Of a stretch of 64,000 nt of DNA, positions 18,070-27,727 are shown one piece after another; position 1 is the first letter of the stretch, and every line of letters starts with the position of its first letter. The notes beneath the pieces were generated by a model, which had not been told where the DNA came from, ran no database searches, and saw only the letters and a program-made list of their open reading frames with translations. Origin of the DNA: Ardenticatenaceae bacterium. GTDB taxonomy: Bacteria > Chloroflexota > Anaerolineae > Promineifilales > Promineifilaceae. Position numbers and translations under genes: made by a program. The DNA lies in NCBI GenBank assembly GCA_020634375.1, contig JACKBX010000002.1:434001-498000 (forward strand). The letters are read 5' to 3'.

Positions 18070-19788
18070 ATGATTCGTACAGTTCCCACATCCGGCAACG
18101 AAGAGATAAACCTTTATCTGCGCACCTATTACTCCCTGCTGCGCAGCAGCCAAGAATTCCAAATCAAAACTGTCATTGAAGCGCACAAGCGCATGAACTC
18201 AGCTTTGCATGTAGATGCCGATAAATCACAAATAGATATGGCGGCCTTCATTTACGCTATCCTGCGTCTGCCCGCCTGCATAGACCGCACCCGGCTGGTC
18301 ATCATGGGCCAATCGGAGCGCGTGTTTGCACAGCATGGTTATGCCGACGTGGAATCCTGGCAGCAAGTGGGCGCCCCCGGCAGAAGACGCCGCAGCTTTT
18401 TCGACGGCCGTGACACCCTTGCCATCTACATCGCCAGCCGCTCCGATATTGACGACCTGGTTCCCCTGCTCACCGCATACCAGATTGAGCGGCGCAAGTT
18501 GTACATTCGCCTGAATAAAGCCACCATCATTGCCAAACTGCAACTGTTGGTTGACGGCCAGGAAAGAATAGCCAAAGCCGATCTCAAATGGCTGTCCAAA
18601 AAAACAGACATTGGCGTGAAAGATTTGAAACGACTGGTGAAAATCTGGGGTCAGCAAACAGCCGAACGCCTGCTAACCATCGCTCAAGAGAAACACGAAC
18701 TAGCTATCCGTTCCGTGGCTGGATCATTGGCTGACTACAAACGAGCAACACGGCGTTGGTGGCGTAATATTGAACGAGCACTGCCGCACATCGCCTTTGA
18801 TGAACGGCCGATTTACTTTGTCTCCAGCAACACACACACACTGGCAAACTTACTGAGCGGATATGCACTGCACATTGAAGACCGGCTGCATGAATTCATC
18901 CATGAGCAGGGTGCCGGGCTGCTACAAAAAGAATACCACGACATTTTAGAGCAAAATGTACCCAGCAGCCTGGAGAATTTTCTCTACTACACGCTCAAAA
19001 AATATGAGAGCGTCTACCCAGAAACAATCCCAGAACACCGCGCATTTGAGCAACGAGCGGGCATCATACGCGTGCCCAGCGAACACGCTTTCGATATTGA
19101 AATGCAAGTCATCTCTATGGAGCAGCTTGATTTGCAGCAAATGGATCAGCGGCTGCGTGTGCCCGGTATCGAGGCATTGGCACAAAGTAATGCGCTCATT
19201 CTCAACATTGACTACCCGCTAGGATTGGCATCTTACCAGGTGCTGACAGAGATTGCGCGGAATATTGACGAGGTGCGGGGTATTTATATCATGGGCAAGG
19301 CGGCCACGCTGAACGGCCGTATCGGCGACGTGATGATCCCCAGTGTGATACACGACGAACACTCTCTCAACACCTACCTCTTTGACAACTGTTTCGCCGC
19401 GCATGACGTGTCTCCCTACCTGGTTTACGGCACAGTGATGGACAACCAAAAAGCCATCACCGTACCCGGCACGTTTTTGCAAAACGAGGGCTACATGTCC
19501 ATCTTCTATCAGGAAGGGTACACAGACATGGAAATGGAGGCTGGCCCTTATCTCAGTGGCATTTACGAGATTGCCCGCCCCAAGCGCCATCCATATAACG
19601 AACTAGTGAATCTGCACAGCATCCCTTTCCCGGTCGGGGTTTTGCACTACGCTTCTGATACGCCTTTTAGCAAAGGGAAAAATCTGGGGGCGCAAAATCT
19701 TTCCTACTTTGGCATGGACCCTACCTATGCCACAATGGTTGCCATTTTGCGGGCAATTATCAAACAAGAAGTTTGTGCTAAGAAATAA
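18070..19788 (+). CDS. Conserved phosphorylase-like protein coupled to selD
   Basis: A 572-residue protein of uncertain function (possibly the DUF6909 family). It starts 1 nt after the selD stop, so the two are co-transcribed and translationally linked. The N-terminal ~300 residues are helical and unrecognised. The C-terminal part (about 355-560) resembles nucleoside phosphorylases: a glycine motif (YIMGKAATLNGRIGDVMIP), DEHSLNTYLFDNCF and MEMEAGPYLSGIYE in the position of the purine phosphorylase NMEmE signature. Catalysis on a nucleoside or a selenium-modified base is a guess from context. No signal peptide or TM helices are seen. Confidence 0.75.
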   Translation: MIRTVPTSGNEEINLYLRTYYSLLRSSQEFQIKTVIEAHKRMNSALHVDADKSQIDMAAFIYAILRLPACIDRTRLVIMGQSERVFAQHGYADVESWQQVGAPGRRRRSFFDGRDTLAIYIASRSDIDDLVPLLTAYQIERRKLYIRLNKATIIAKLQLLVDGQERIAKADLKWLSKKTDIGVKDLKRLVKIWGQQTAERLLTIAQEKHELAIRSVAGSLADYKRATRRWWRNIERALPHIAFDERPIYFVSSNTHTLANLLSGYALHIEDRLHEFIHEQGAGLLQKEYHDILEQNVPSSLENFLYYTLKKYESVYPETIPEHRAFEQRAGIIRVPSEHAFDIEMQVISMEQLDLQQMDQRLRVPGIEALAQSNALILNIDYPLGLASYQVLTEIARNIDEVRGIYIMGKAATLNGRIGDVMIPSVIHDEHSLNTYLFDNCFAAHDVSPYLVYGTVMDNQKAITVPGTFLQNEGYMSIFYQEGYTDMEMEAGPYLSGIYEIARPKRHPYNELVNLHSIPFPVGVLHYASDTPFSKGKNLGAQNLSYFGMDPTYATMVAILRAIIKQEVCAKK

Positions 19789-19832
19789 TCAAGCGCCATG
19801 CGTCACCAAAAATCGGTACGCATGGCGCTTGA
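19789..19832. terminator. Bidirectional hairpin between convergent genes
   Basis: A perfect 15-bp stem (TCAAGCGCCATGCGT / ACGCATGGCGCTTGA) with a 14-nt loop fills the 63-bp gap between the selD operon and the CotH gene. There is no U-run, but its placement fits a shared 3' end. Confidence 0.6.
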
Positions 19833-19851
19833 CGTAAACATCAATCTTTCA

Positions 19852-22800
19852 TTAATCCCCTTTGATTGCAAAGGGTAAATACAATTTATATAGGTCATCA
19901 TCTTGAATGGTGAGTGTGGTTGTGAGCGGCGTTCTCAATACCGCGCCATTGGCGTGGGTCAATGTCAGTTCCACTGTTTCAGTCGGTTCCACTTTATCGT
20001 CGTCGGTAATGGGAATGGTGAAGGTATATGACGGCCGTCCGGGAGGGATAATAAGCGGGTTGTCAGGAAGAGTGTAATCATTTGGGGCAACGGCCGTTCC
20101 CCCCGTCACTGTATAAGCAAGCGTCACCGTCACCTGCGGCATCGGAGCCAGGACGAGCATGACAATAGCCTGCTCTACGCTTTCGTCTATTACATAGCTG
20201 CTAGCAGCGAAGGCTACCTCTGGCAGAGCCACTGTAACCGTGATAGGAACCGTGTTGTTATTGCCTGTGTTCGTATCGTTGCTGGCGCTAATGACGGCCG
20301 TATTCGTCACCACTGCACCGGCCTGCAAACCAGAGCTAATGATGCCACTAATTGTGATCACACCTGTCGTACCAGGATCCATGTCGGCGGCGTCCCACAC
20401 AAAGTGGCTGGCGGGGCGTGCTACCACCTCAATACCGCTGCTGCTGACTTGCGCATCTTCTACCAATAATGGCAGCGTGTCAGTAATGACCACACCATTG
20501 GCTGTGCCAGAACCAGTATTGCTAAAAGTAAGGGTGTATGTGACAAATTGCCCAGGCACGGCAGTTTCTGGCATCACCCGTTTTTGAATCCCCACATCTG
20601 ATGTAGGAGTCAACGGCCAATCCTGCCAATTAAAATCAGCCTGCCAGTTAATCGGGTCATTGCCATAAGCTGTGTTGGCTATGCGCTGCAACGCCGCGCC
20701 CTCGCCATCTGGTTCAGTAGGCCAGGGGGCAATATCCAAATACTCGACTTCATCGACAACGATATAGGGTGGGCCGTCAGCCGTATCACCAGGCATTTGC
20801 AAAGAGATTCGTTCGCCACCATTGCTGATACCGCCAGGATATGGCCCAAATATCTGGATGTGCGCGGGCACATTGTAGGCGGTACGAAAAGCAGCCGGGT
20901 CTATCCCCACCACTAGCACGGGATTGTGTGCGGAAATAGTTGTACCTTCGGGAAAGAAGAACCCACCGATACCGGTAATTTGCCAGGTGTTACTGGGAAC
21001 GGCCGTATCAAACAAAGGCACAGTGTGGCTGGTCACGTTTGTGAGCATCAAGTATTCTTCGCTGGTCGCATCCGGGTGATACATGAGGGTGCTGATGACG
21101 ATGGGACCAACTTTGGGGTAGGCATTAGCCGCGCCAAAAGTTGTCGCACTCTGCGCGGGAAAATGGGGATCTCCCGTGCTGATGAGATAGCGACCGAAGG
21201 AAACGGCCGTTTCCGACGGCCCAAACTCAAATCCATGATTGTATGCAAGGTCTTGAGAAAAGAGATATGCTTCCTCACCCAATGAACTAAAAGCAAACCC
21301 CAACTCGGTCTCATCAAACACAAGATAGCCATCGCCAGAAATAACTGTACCAGGGGGGATCTGGTAGCGTGTAGGATTGGTAAAATTGTCGGTGATATAC
21401 CAGTTGCTCAAGTCAACAGTTTCGCTCAGCGGATTGTACAGCTCTATTTTGTCCAGTTCTGGTGCAGCGCTATTTGCCAGGAGTTCATTGACTAAAATGG
21501 GCGTTGTGTTGGGGAAGCGGAAACTGGCTTCATGCAGGGCGCTCCATTCACCTGAACCACTGTTATAGATGCGGGCTTTAATTTGTGTCGTGTGCGTAAG
21601 GATAACAGTGTCAAAATCGCCGCCGAAAACGGCCGTACCTGCCACACCGCCTCCGTAAGGCAAACGAGGATCACTGCCATCCAAAGTGTAATAAATTTCG
21701 CCAGAAGTACTAATAGGGTTGGTAAGCATCAAATCAATACTGGTGGTGATGACACCCCCCTCCTGGCTGAACAAAGGCGGGTCAATGGTGGGATAAAGGT
21801 TGGCATCGCGGTATTGTTGCAAGAGGACGGCCGTTCTCTGTGGAAAATACTCATTCATCAACCGCTCCCGTTCCGTCACCCATTGGTCATCCCGTGTGTA
21901 CAACTCGTAAGGCCCATACAGCCAGGGATGCACGTCGCGCCGATAATCTCCCCATCGCGCCGATTCCGCCACGGCTGCATCGTAAACCGCATCCGTTAAT
22001 ATCGCAAAACGAGTACTTGCGGCCGAGGCAACCAATGCCCCATCATTAAACAAATGCCGGTACACAAGGTCGGCAAACATCATGCGGAACTCCTCATTTG
22101 CCCGCATTTGCTGGAAAAGATGGGAGGGTTTATCCGCTAAATCAACGCCAATAACATTCTGATCAACTCCCTCTAAAATCCGTTCGCTGTCCCATACAAA
22201 AAAGTGGAACTGCTCGCCGTCAACCCGTCGCCGCCCCGCATACCAATTATGGTCATCCCAATCCTGGTTGCCGCTGTAATGGTTGAGCAAGATAAAATCA
22301 ATGAAATTCTCCGCATCCACATAGGCTAACAACGCCTGATAATTAGTATCTATTGATAAGTCAGCTTCTACTAAAGCCATCATGGTATTCCAGGCGTCGC
22401 GGGAGCCATCAATCACTTCACCAGAATTGAGCGCATCGTATTCATCTTTATTTCCACCATAATAATCGGCGAGGAAAGTGGCGTCAGGCCGCTCGTGCAG
22501 GTTGTAAATGCCCCAATACAGGCCATTCAAATAAAGGTGAACGTAAAAACCACGCGCTGATTCTTGGCCCATTGCCAATTGTGTGTCGCGCATCCATTGA
22601 TCACGGGCATACTGAGATTGAGTGCGTTGGTCTTCTCCATAAATGTTGCCGTGTATCCAACTATTGTTGTATCCGGCACGCAGCACAAGGGTATCAAAAG
22701 AGGTGGTTGCCCCTTCACCAAAGAGGTCGTAGTTCAACTTTGTGGGCCCGTAAATGCCTTTGAAAAGCAGCCGGAAAGAATGTTTTGGGGAACGGGTAGG

Positions 22801-23544
22801 GATGCGGCTGGCCCCGCCAAATATCTGGATGCCAGCGTTAATTTGGAAACCGGGCGTGCCATCAGGGAAAATGAGTTCGGCAGAGGACGGCCGTTCCCAC
22901 AAATCCCCCTCCTCTGTTGGGTAGAGATAAAGGCCGTCTGTTTCACCAAATAAATCGGCCGTATCCATGACAATAGAAAGCGTGGGCAATGCCAGAAGCG
23001 TATCGGTCATCATGGCACTGTAGGTCACGACTGTGGTAACTTCCGGGTCCATGTCATAGTCAGCCGGGAGGCCAGACCATTGAGAGGGGTAACCGGCCGG
23101 TATGCCAAACTGGGCAATGACTTGCCCAGGGAAAATGTAAGTCTGAACAACTTCAATGGAGGGAAAAAGGCTGTCATCGGGCACATAGGCAATGGCACGC
23201 ACGGCAATTGTGCGGCTGATCACAATTGAGTCAGTATAAAGAAGGCCAGTGCTGGTGGTTGGTATGCTAGCGTCTAGTGTATAGTGGATAACTGCGCCCG
23301 GAGTGGTGTTGGTAAGCGTTACCGTAAACGTTGCCGTGTAATAGCCGTGTGGAATACTAAATTGCGGGGCAGTGACAGTGGTTTCGGGGATGGTGGGGGT
23401 GGCAACAGCCGTTTCCGCCGCCTTAGCCAACGGTAAGAGCATCCCCAACATGAATCCTCCTGCCAGAAGCAGCGTCAGCCCAATTCCCCAGAGCCGGGCG
23501 GTTAATAAATATGCAACACGTTCTTTACAAGAGAAACAACACAT
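19852..23544 (-). CDS. Secreted CotH-kinase / lamin-tail / Calx-beta protein
   Basis: A 1230-residue exported multidomain protein. The ATG at 23544 has GGAGGGAA upstream; an in-frame TTG 4 codons earlier is rejected. Order: signal/TM segment (about 12-40); chitobiase C-terminal-like domain (about 60-120); CotH-type kinase-like domain (about 190-500; LFGGAS-like turn, WGIYNLHERPD, HNWYAGRR and the FVWDSE catalytic region); a second chitobiase-like domain; lamin-tail domain (VNELLANS.., about 690-790); a DUF11-type domain (VTYTLTFSNTG) and a C-terminal Calx-beta domain. It ends in YKLYLPFAIKGD, matching the YLP tail of the ELWxxDGT protein. CotH proteins phosphorylate protein substrates in spore coats; the target here is unknown. 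Confidence 0.88.
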   Translation of the reverse strand: MCCFSCKERVAYLLTARLWGIGLTLLLAGGFMLGMLLPLAKAAETAVATPTIPETTVTAPQFSIPHGYYTATFTVTLTNTTPGAVIHYTLDASIPTTSTGLLYTDSIVISRTIAVRAIAYVPDDSLFPSIEVVQTYIFPGQVIAQFGIPAGYPSQWSGLPADYDMDPEVTTVVTYSAMMTDTLLALPTLSIVMDTADLFGETDGLYLYPTEEGDLWERPSSAELIFPDGTPGFQINAGIQIFGGASRIPTRSPKHSFRLLFKGIYGPTKLNYDLFGEGATTSFDTLVLRAGYNNSWIHGNIYGEDQRTQSQYARDQWMRDTQLAMGQESARGFYVHLYLNGLYWGIYNLHERPDATFLADYYGGNKDEYDALNSGEVIDGSRDAWNTMMALVEADLSIDTNYQALLAYVDAENFIDFILLNHYSGNQDWDDHNWYAGRRRVDGEQFHFFVWDSERILEGVDQNVIGVDLADKPSHLFQQMRANEEFRMMFADLVYRHLFNDGALVASAASTRFAILTDAVYDAAVAESARWGDYRRDVHPWLYGPYELYTRDDQWVTERERLMNEYFPQRTAVLLQQYRDANLYPTIDPPLFSQEGGVITTSIDLMLTNPISTSGEIYYTLDGSDPRLPYGGGVAGTAVFGGDFDTVILTHTTQIKARIYNSGSGEWSALHEASFRFPNTTPILVNELLANSAAPELDKIELYNPLSETVDLSNWYITDNFTNPTRYQIPPGTVISGDGYLVFDETELGFAFSSLGEEAYLFSQDLAYNHGFEFGPSETAVSFGRYLISTGDPHFPAQSATTFGAANAYPKVGPIVISTLMYHPDATSEEYLMLTNVTSHTVPLFDTAVPSNTWQITGIGGFFFPEGTTISAHNPVLVVGIDPAAFRTAYNVPAHIQIFGPYPGGISNGGERISLQMPGDTADGPPYIVVDEVEYLDIAPWPTEPDGEGAALQRIANTAYGNDPINWQADFNWQDWPLTPTSDVGIQKRVMPETAVPGQFVTYTLTFSNTGSGTANGVVITDTLPLLVEDAQVSSSGIEVVARPASHFVWDAADMDPGTTGVITISGIISSGLQAGAVVTNTAVISASNDTNTGNNNTVPITVTVALPEVAFAASSYVIDESVEQAIVMLVLAPMPQVTVTLAYTVTGGTAVAPNDYTLPDNPLIIPPGRPSYTFTIPITDDDKVEPTETVELTLTHANGAVLRTPLTTTLTIQDDDLYKLYLPFAIKGD

Positions 23545-23635
23545 GGTTCCCTCCAACTGTCCTAATGTTTGTTAGCGCCTGCACTGTATTGTATCATTTT
23601 ATCGAGCCGTATGAGGTTAGGAAAAGTAAACGATT

Positions 23636-24733
23636 ATGCGAGATAATATTACAACACAAAGAATTTCAGCAGTCCGCAATCTACTTAACGAATGGAGAGT
23701 TGAAGCCGTTTACATCACGTCTGAGACCAACCGACGCTGGCTTAGCGGCTTCACCGGTTCAAATGGGCAGTTATTGATTACAAAAGAACACGCCCTGTTG
23801 GCAACCGATTTCCGTTACTGGGAACAGGCACAGCAGCAAGCGCCAGCTTATACCCTCTTTAAGCACCAACGTACAACCGAAGATACGGTTCAGTTCTTCA
23901 CAGAAACTGGAGCCACCCGCATTGGCATAGAGGCTAACCATCTCACTTTGCAAGCAGCCACTGACCTGAAAAATAACAACGCCCTAAGCCATCTCACATG
24001 GGTTCCGCTGCCGCAAACGGTAGAATCGCTGCGAGCTGTCAAGAATAGTGACGAGATTGCCGCAATCCAGGCGGCCGCAGCCATTACAGACCATACGATG
24101 AGCCAGGTCAACCTACTAGCCCGCCCTGGCATATCAGAGAAAGAATTGGCCTGGGAATTGGAAAAGGTCATGCGCGATGCCGGAGCAGAGGCAACCGCGT
24201 TCACGTTGATTGTTGCCTCTGGGCCAAACAGCGCTCTACCACACCACCGCCCAGGGAAACGCCTCTTGCAAGCGGGTGATACCATTGTGGTGGACATGGG
24301 CGCACAATTAGACGGGTACAAAAGCGACCTGACCCGCTCATTCTATTTAGGCAGCGAACCGAATGAGCAGTTTTGGGCTGTTTATAATAAGGTGTTGGAA
24401 GCGCAAACGGCCGTCATCCAACAAACGCGCCCCGGCATGACTTGCAAAGAAATTGACGGGATTGCCCGCAATATGATTAATGCTGCCGGGCATGAAGAAC
24501 ATTTTGGTCACGGCCTGGGGCATGGCCTCGGTTTAGACATCCACGAAACACCCTTTTTGTCCCCTCGCAGCGACAGCACAATTTTATCGCCCAATATGAT
24601 CACAACGATTGAGCCAGGAATTTACCTTCCCGGTTGGGGTGGCATTCGTATCGAAGACCTCACTTATTGCACAGAAGATGGCCTCGCCCTGCTCAGCCAT
24701 TGTCCCAAGGTTCCTATCATCCCCGTTCGATAA
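23636..24733 (+). CDS. Xaa-Pro aminopeptidase/dipeptidase (M24)
   Basis: A 365-residue metallopeptidase that removes N-terminal residues preceding proline. It has a creatinase-like N-terminal domain (about 1-130) and an M24 'pita-bread' catalytic domain. The metal ligands are visible: two Asp in VVDMGAQLDGYKSDLTRSF, His in HGLGHGLGLDIHE, Glu in TTIEPGIYLPG and Glu in GGIRIEDL. Length is normal. The ATG has only a weak, distant AGGA. It is divergent from the CotH gene. Role: peptide turnover in the cytoplasm. Aminopeptidase versus prolidase specificity cannot be fixed. Confidence 0.92.
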   Translation: MRDNITTQRISAVRNLLNEWRVEAVYITSETNRRWLSGFTGSNGQLLITKEHALLATDFRYWEQAQQQAPAYTLFKHQRTTEDTVQFFTETGATRIGIEANHLTLQAATDLKNNNALSHLTWVPLPQTVESLRAVKNSDEIAAIQAAAAITDHTMSQVNLLARPGISEKELAWELEKVMRDAGAEATAFTLIVASGPNSALPHHRPGKRLLQAGDTIVVDMGAQLDGYKSDLTRSFYLGSEPNEQFWAVYNKVLEAQTAVIQQTRPGMTCKEIDGIARNMINAAGHEEHFGHGLGHGLGLDIHETPFLSPRSDSTILSPNMITTIEPGIYLPGWGGIRIEDLTYCTEDGLALLSHCPKVPIIPVR

Positions 24734-24755
24734 ACCGCTGCCTGTTAACCCGGCA

Positions 24756-24788
24756 AGATTTGACCAATCTTAAAGATTGGTCAAATCT
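24756..24788. repeat. Perfect 15-bp hairpin (AGATTTGACCAATCT)
   Basis: AGATTTGACCAATCT and AGATTGGTCAAATCT flank a TAA loop, 23 bp after the peptidase stop. It may terminate that gene. The hairpin at 49568-49600 has related arms (AGATTGGTTCACTC). Confidence 0.7.
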
Positions 24789-24828
24789 GCATAGCTACCA
24801 CCAACCTGCCCATGACTACACAAACCAA

Positions 24829-27216
24829 ATGAAAACAGAAAACGAAAACGCACTGCAAACCTGGGTCATTACGCCTCTGCGGTTCTTATACTGGCTCTTT
24901 TTTAAGCCCCTGACTCGCACCAACTACCAGCGCCAACTAGGCGTGAAAGTTGATAACATCAGCGATTTTTCGCTGTTGAGCGTACGTAAGGAATGGTACA
25001 AAAACAATATACTGCGCCGTAGCATTACACAAATGGGACTGGCCCTGCTATATGGCTTGCTGACGTTAGTACCTCTGGCCGAATGGGCACGGACACTGCT
25101 CATGCCGGAAACAGTTTATAGTTGGGAAAACGTGGCGGCGGGCATGGCAATAGGCATGGCGATTGGCATAGTGAGTGGTGTGGCAGGCGGTATGGCGACT
25201 GGCATGGCAGTAGGCGTTGTGGCTGGTGTGACATATGGTATCAGGTTAGGTACGACAGGTGGTTTGGTATTAGGCCTAACATTAGGCATCACTTTCGGCA
25301 TCGTTGCTGGCGTGATAGCTGGCGGAATAGCTGACTTAACATCTGATGTCGCAAACAACTTGGCATCTGACGTGATGATTAGCTTAGCTATTGGTGTCGC
25401 CGGCGGCATAATAGTTGGCATAAGGGATGGTATGGTAGAGGGTCTGAGGGCTGGCATTGCACTAAGCGCAGCAATGATTTTCACTTACTATCGTACGCTA
25501 CTGTATTTGTTTCATGCGCCAGTTAGCATCATATTGTATTTATTGGCTCGCAACCGCTTGCTTACTGCACAACGGGCGTACCAGTTGCACAGCGTGCAAT
25601 GGGATGAGCTTATCTGGTGGCATTTGCCCTTCTTAGACCGATTGGTGGAACTGGTTGCATCGGAAGACCGGCTGGCGGGAATTGAGGCATTGGGGCAGTT
25701 GGCAACCTCTTTCCAGCAAGGCTGGGCAGCAGAGCGGGCGATGGCGCAGTTGGCAGTGCATGAAATGGCTGCCCTGACCACGCTGGATGGCCTGGCGCAT
25801 GTTAACCAAAAGCTGGCCTGGCTGCCCGTGCCGGGGCCGCAGCAGCGCCGCGATACGCTGGATACGATGAGCAGCGAAATCAGTGCCGCCCTCAGCGCCA
25901 GCAGCCAGTTCAACCGTCTGCGGCGGCTGAACCGCGCCCAGGTCATCTTGCAAGGGCTGGTGGGGGAGCTAGCAACGAGCAAGGAACGTGTGCGCGTGCC
26001 ATTAGGCGCGGTGTACCAGCAGTGGCAGGGCATCATCCGCGTTGAAATTGAACGGCTGACAACTGAGCAAACTCAATCCCAGGAAATCCCCAACCCTTAC
26101 ATACCGGGGCAACCCATCCAACAAGAAAGTAGCCTGGTTTTTGCCGGGCGGCGCGATTTGTTTGCCGAGATTGAGCAAAGCGTAACGGCCGTACACCAAC
26201 CCCCTACACTGCTGCTGTATGGCCCGCGCCGCAGCGGCAAAACTTCCCTACTCAATCAACTGCCGCAGCAGCTATCCGGGGATGTGGCCCCGGTATTCAT
26301 CAATTTGCAAGAAGCGGCAGCCACGGTGTTTAGCGCGGCGGGCTTTGTCACGGCGCTGGCGGGAGAAATACAGCGGCAGTGTGCACAGCACCGACGGCTG
26401 GAACTGCCGCCCTGGCTGCCAAAGCAGGCAGAGGCGGAGCCATATCTAGCTTTCAGTAATTGGCTGAGGCAAGCAGAAACGGCGTTGTCCGGCATGACGC
26501 TGTTCATCACATTTGACGAGTTTGAATGGGTGGAGCAGGCCATCGAACAAGAGCGGCTGGGCGAGGAGGTACTCAGCTTCTTCCGCAACCTGATTCAGCG
26601 CGGGCAGCCGCGACTGGCGCTGCTCTTTGCCGGGGTGCGCACGCTGGGCGAGATGCGTTACAACTGGCCTTCGTACTTCATCAATGTGCGCACGGTGAAG
26701 GTAGGCTACCTGCCCCGCGAGGATGCCGCCGACCTGCTCACCAAGCCCATCCCCGATTTCCCGCTGGATTATGCGCCGCACGCGCTGGATAAGCTGCTAG
26801 ATGGCACGCGCTGCCAGCCTTATTTGCTGCAACTGGCGGGCTTTGAACTCATCAATTACCTGAACGGTAAAACACGGCGAGCACAGGGGGATTGGCTGCG
26901 GGCAAGCGAGACAGATGTTGAGCAGAGTTTCCGCAAAGCGCTGGAAGCGGGGCACAATTACTTCGCCGAGATTTGGAACAGCGCCAGCGCGGATGAGCGG
27001 CTGGCATTGGCAGACATGGCGGCGGCACAAGGTTTGCCCCCGGAATTGAGCGCGGGAGCGCGGCTGCTGGTGGTACGCCAATTGCTGCGCAAGGATTTAA
27101 TTGAAGAAACGGAGGGTGGCCACCGGCTACAAATTCCGCTGGTCGCCCGTTGGATTGCGGAGGAGTACCCACCAGAGTTGGTGCGGGCGGAAAGGGCTAG
27201 TAAGGGAGCGGGGTAG
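24829..27216 (+). CDS. STAND/AAA ATPase with glycine-zipper membrane region
   Basis: A 795-residue protein. Residues 60-92 form a hydrophobic segment and 104-215 a long glycine-repeat membrane region (AAGMAIGMAIGIVSG, GMATGMAVGVV and so on, with Gly every 4 residues), followed by another TM segment (about 214-240). After a helical linker comes NPYIPGQPI...FAGRRDLF, the lead-in typical of prokaryotic STAND/AAA ATPases, then Walker A GPRRSGKT (465-472) and Walker B LFITFDEFEW (558-567), ending in a winged-helix-like region. The ATG overlaps a 6-codon mini-ORF starting at 24812 (ATGA overlap). The combination suggests a nucleotide-gated membrane effector; function is not known. Confidence 0.8.
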   Translation: MKTENENALQTWVITPLRFLYWLFFKPLTRTNYQRQLGVKVDNISDFSLLSVRKEWYKNNILRRSITQMGLALLYGLLTLVPLAEWARTLLMPETVYSWENVAAGMAIGMAIGIVSGVAGGMATGMAVGVVAGVTYGIRLGTTGGLVLGLTLGITFGIVAGVIAGGIADLTSDVANNLASDVMISLAIGVAGGIIVGIRDGMVEGLRAGIALSAAMIFTYYRTLLYLFHAPVSIILYLLARNRLLTAQRAYQLHSVQWDELIWWHLPFLDRLVELVASEDRLAGIEALGQLATSFQQGWAAERAMAQLAVHEMAALTTLDGLAHVNQKLAWLPVPGPQQRRDTLDTMSSEISAALSASSQFNRLRRLNRAQVILQGLVGELATSKERVRVPLGAVYQQWQGIIRVEIERLTTEQTQSQEIPNPYIPGQPIQQESSLVFAGRRDLFAEIEQSVTAVHQPPTLLLYGPRRSGKTSLLNQLPQQLSGDVAPVFINLQEAAATVFSAAGFVTALAGEIQRQCAQHRRLELPPWLPKQAEAEPYLAFSNWLRQAETALSGMTLFITFDEFEWVEQAIEQERLGEEVLSFFRNLIQRGQPRLALLFAGVRTLGEMRYNWPSYFINVRTVKVGYLPREDAADLLTKPIPDFPLDYAPHALDKLLDGTRCQPYLLQLAGFELINYLNGKTRRAQGDWLRASETDVEQSFRKALEAGHNYFAEIWNSASADERLALADMAAAQGLPPELSAGARLLVVRQLLRKDLIEETEGGHRLQIPLVARWIAEEYPPELVRAERASKGAG

Positions 27217-27249
27217 CTGCGCAACAATCAGCAAGATTTTATCCTAAAA

Positions 27250-27278
27250 GTGACGCGCCTCTTTCGCCACGCTATAAT
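27250..27278 (+). promoter_or_regulatory. Promoter giving a leaderless DUF423 mRNA
   Basis: GTGACG (27250-27255), 17 bp, then TATAAT (27273-27278), with the ATG at 27285 only 6 nt later. No ribosome-binding site fits between, so transcription should start at the ATG. Confidence 0.7.
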
Positions 27279-27284
27279 CCCATC

Positions 27285-27656
27285 ATGGACAAACTATTCA
27301 CCATTCTCGGTTCTGCATTTATGTTCTTAGGTGTCGGCGCGGGCGCATTTGGCGCACACGGGCTGAGTAATTACCTGACAAAGTATGACTTGATGGGGAC
27401 GTGGGAAACGGCCGTGCGCTACCACATCTACCACGCCCTCGCCCTCTTCATCGCCGCCTGGGCCGTAGACAAATGGGGTGGCCCATTACCCACCTGGGCC
27501 GGATACCTCTTCACCACCGGCATCATCCTCTTCTCCGGCAGCCTCTACCTCCTCGTCGCCACCCGCGCCAACTGGCTAGGGGCCATCACCCCCCTCGGCG
27601 GCTTCGCCTTCCTGGCCGGTTGGGCGCTCATCCTGCTCATAGCCTGGAAAAATTAG
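27285..27656 (+). CDS. DUF423 (YgdD-like) inner-membrane protein
   Basis: A 123-residue protein with four hydrophobic helices. It has the family hallmarks GAFGAHGL (about 22-29) and the ETAVRYHIYHALAL segment (about 41-54). DUF423 proteins are small membrane proteins of unknown function present in most bacteria. Length is normal. It is predicted to be translated from a leaderless mRNA, and it is followed by a heptad hairpin before the lyase gene. Confidence 0.93.
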   Translation: MDKLFTILGSAFMFLGVGAGAFGAHGLSNYLTKYDLMGTWETAVRYHIYHALALFIAAWAVDKWGGPLPTWAGYLFTTGIILFSGSLYLLVATRANWLGAITPLGGFAFLAGWALILLIAWKN

Positions 27657-27658
27657 TA

Positions 27659-27718
27659 ACTGGTGGCCGGTGGCTGGTAGCTGGTGGCTAGTCGCCAGCT
27701 ACCAGCCACCAGCCACCA
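27659..27718. repeat. Heptad hairpin CTGGTGG
   Basis: CTGGTGG CCGGTGG CTGGTAG CTGGTGG CTAG is followed by the inverted copies (CCAGCTACCAGCCACCAGCCACC). Nearly the whole 71-bp spacer between the DUF423 and lyase genes is this element. Confidence 0.85.
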
Positions 27719-27727
27719 ACACCCACT

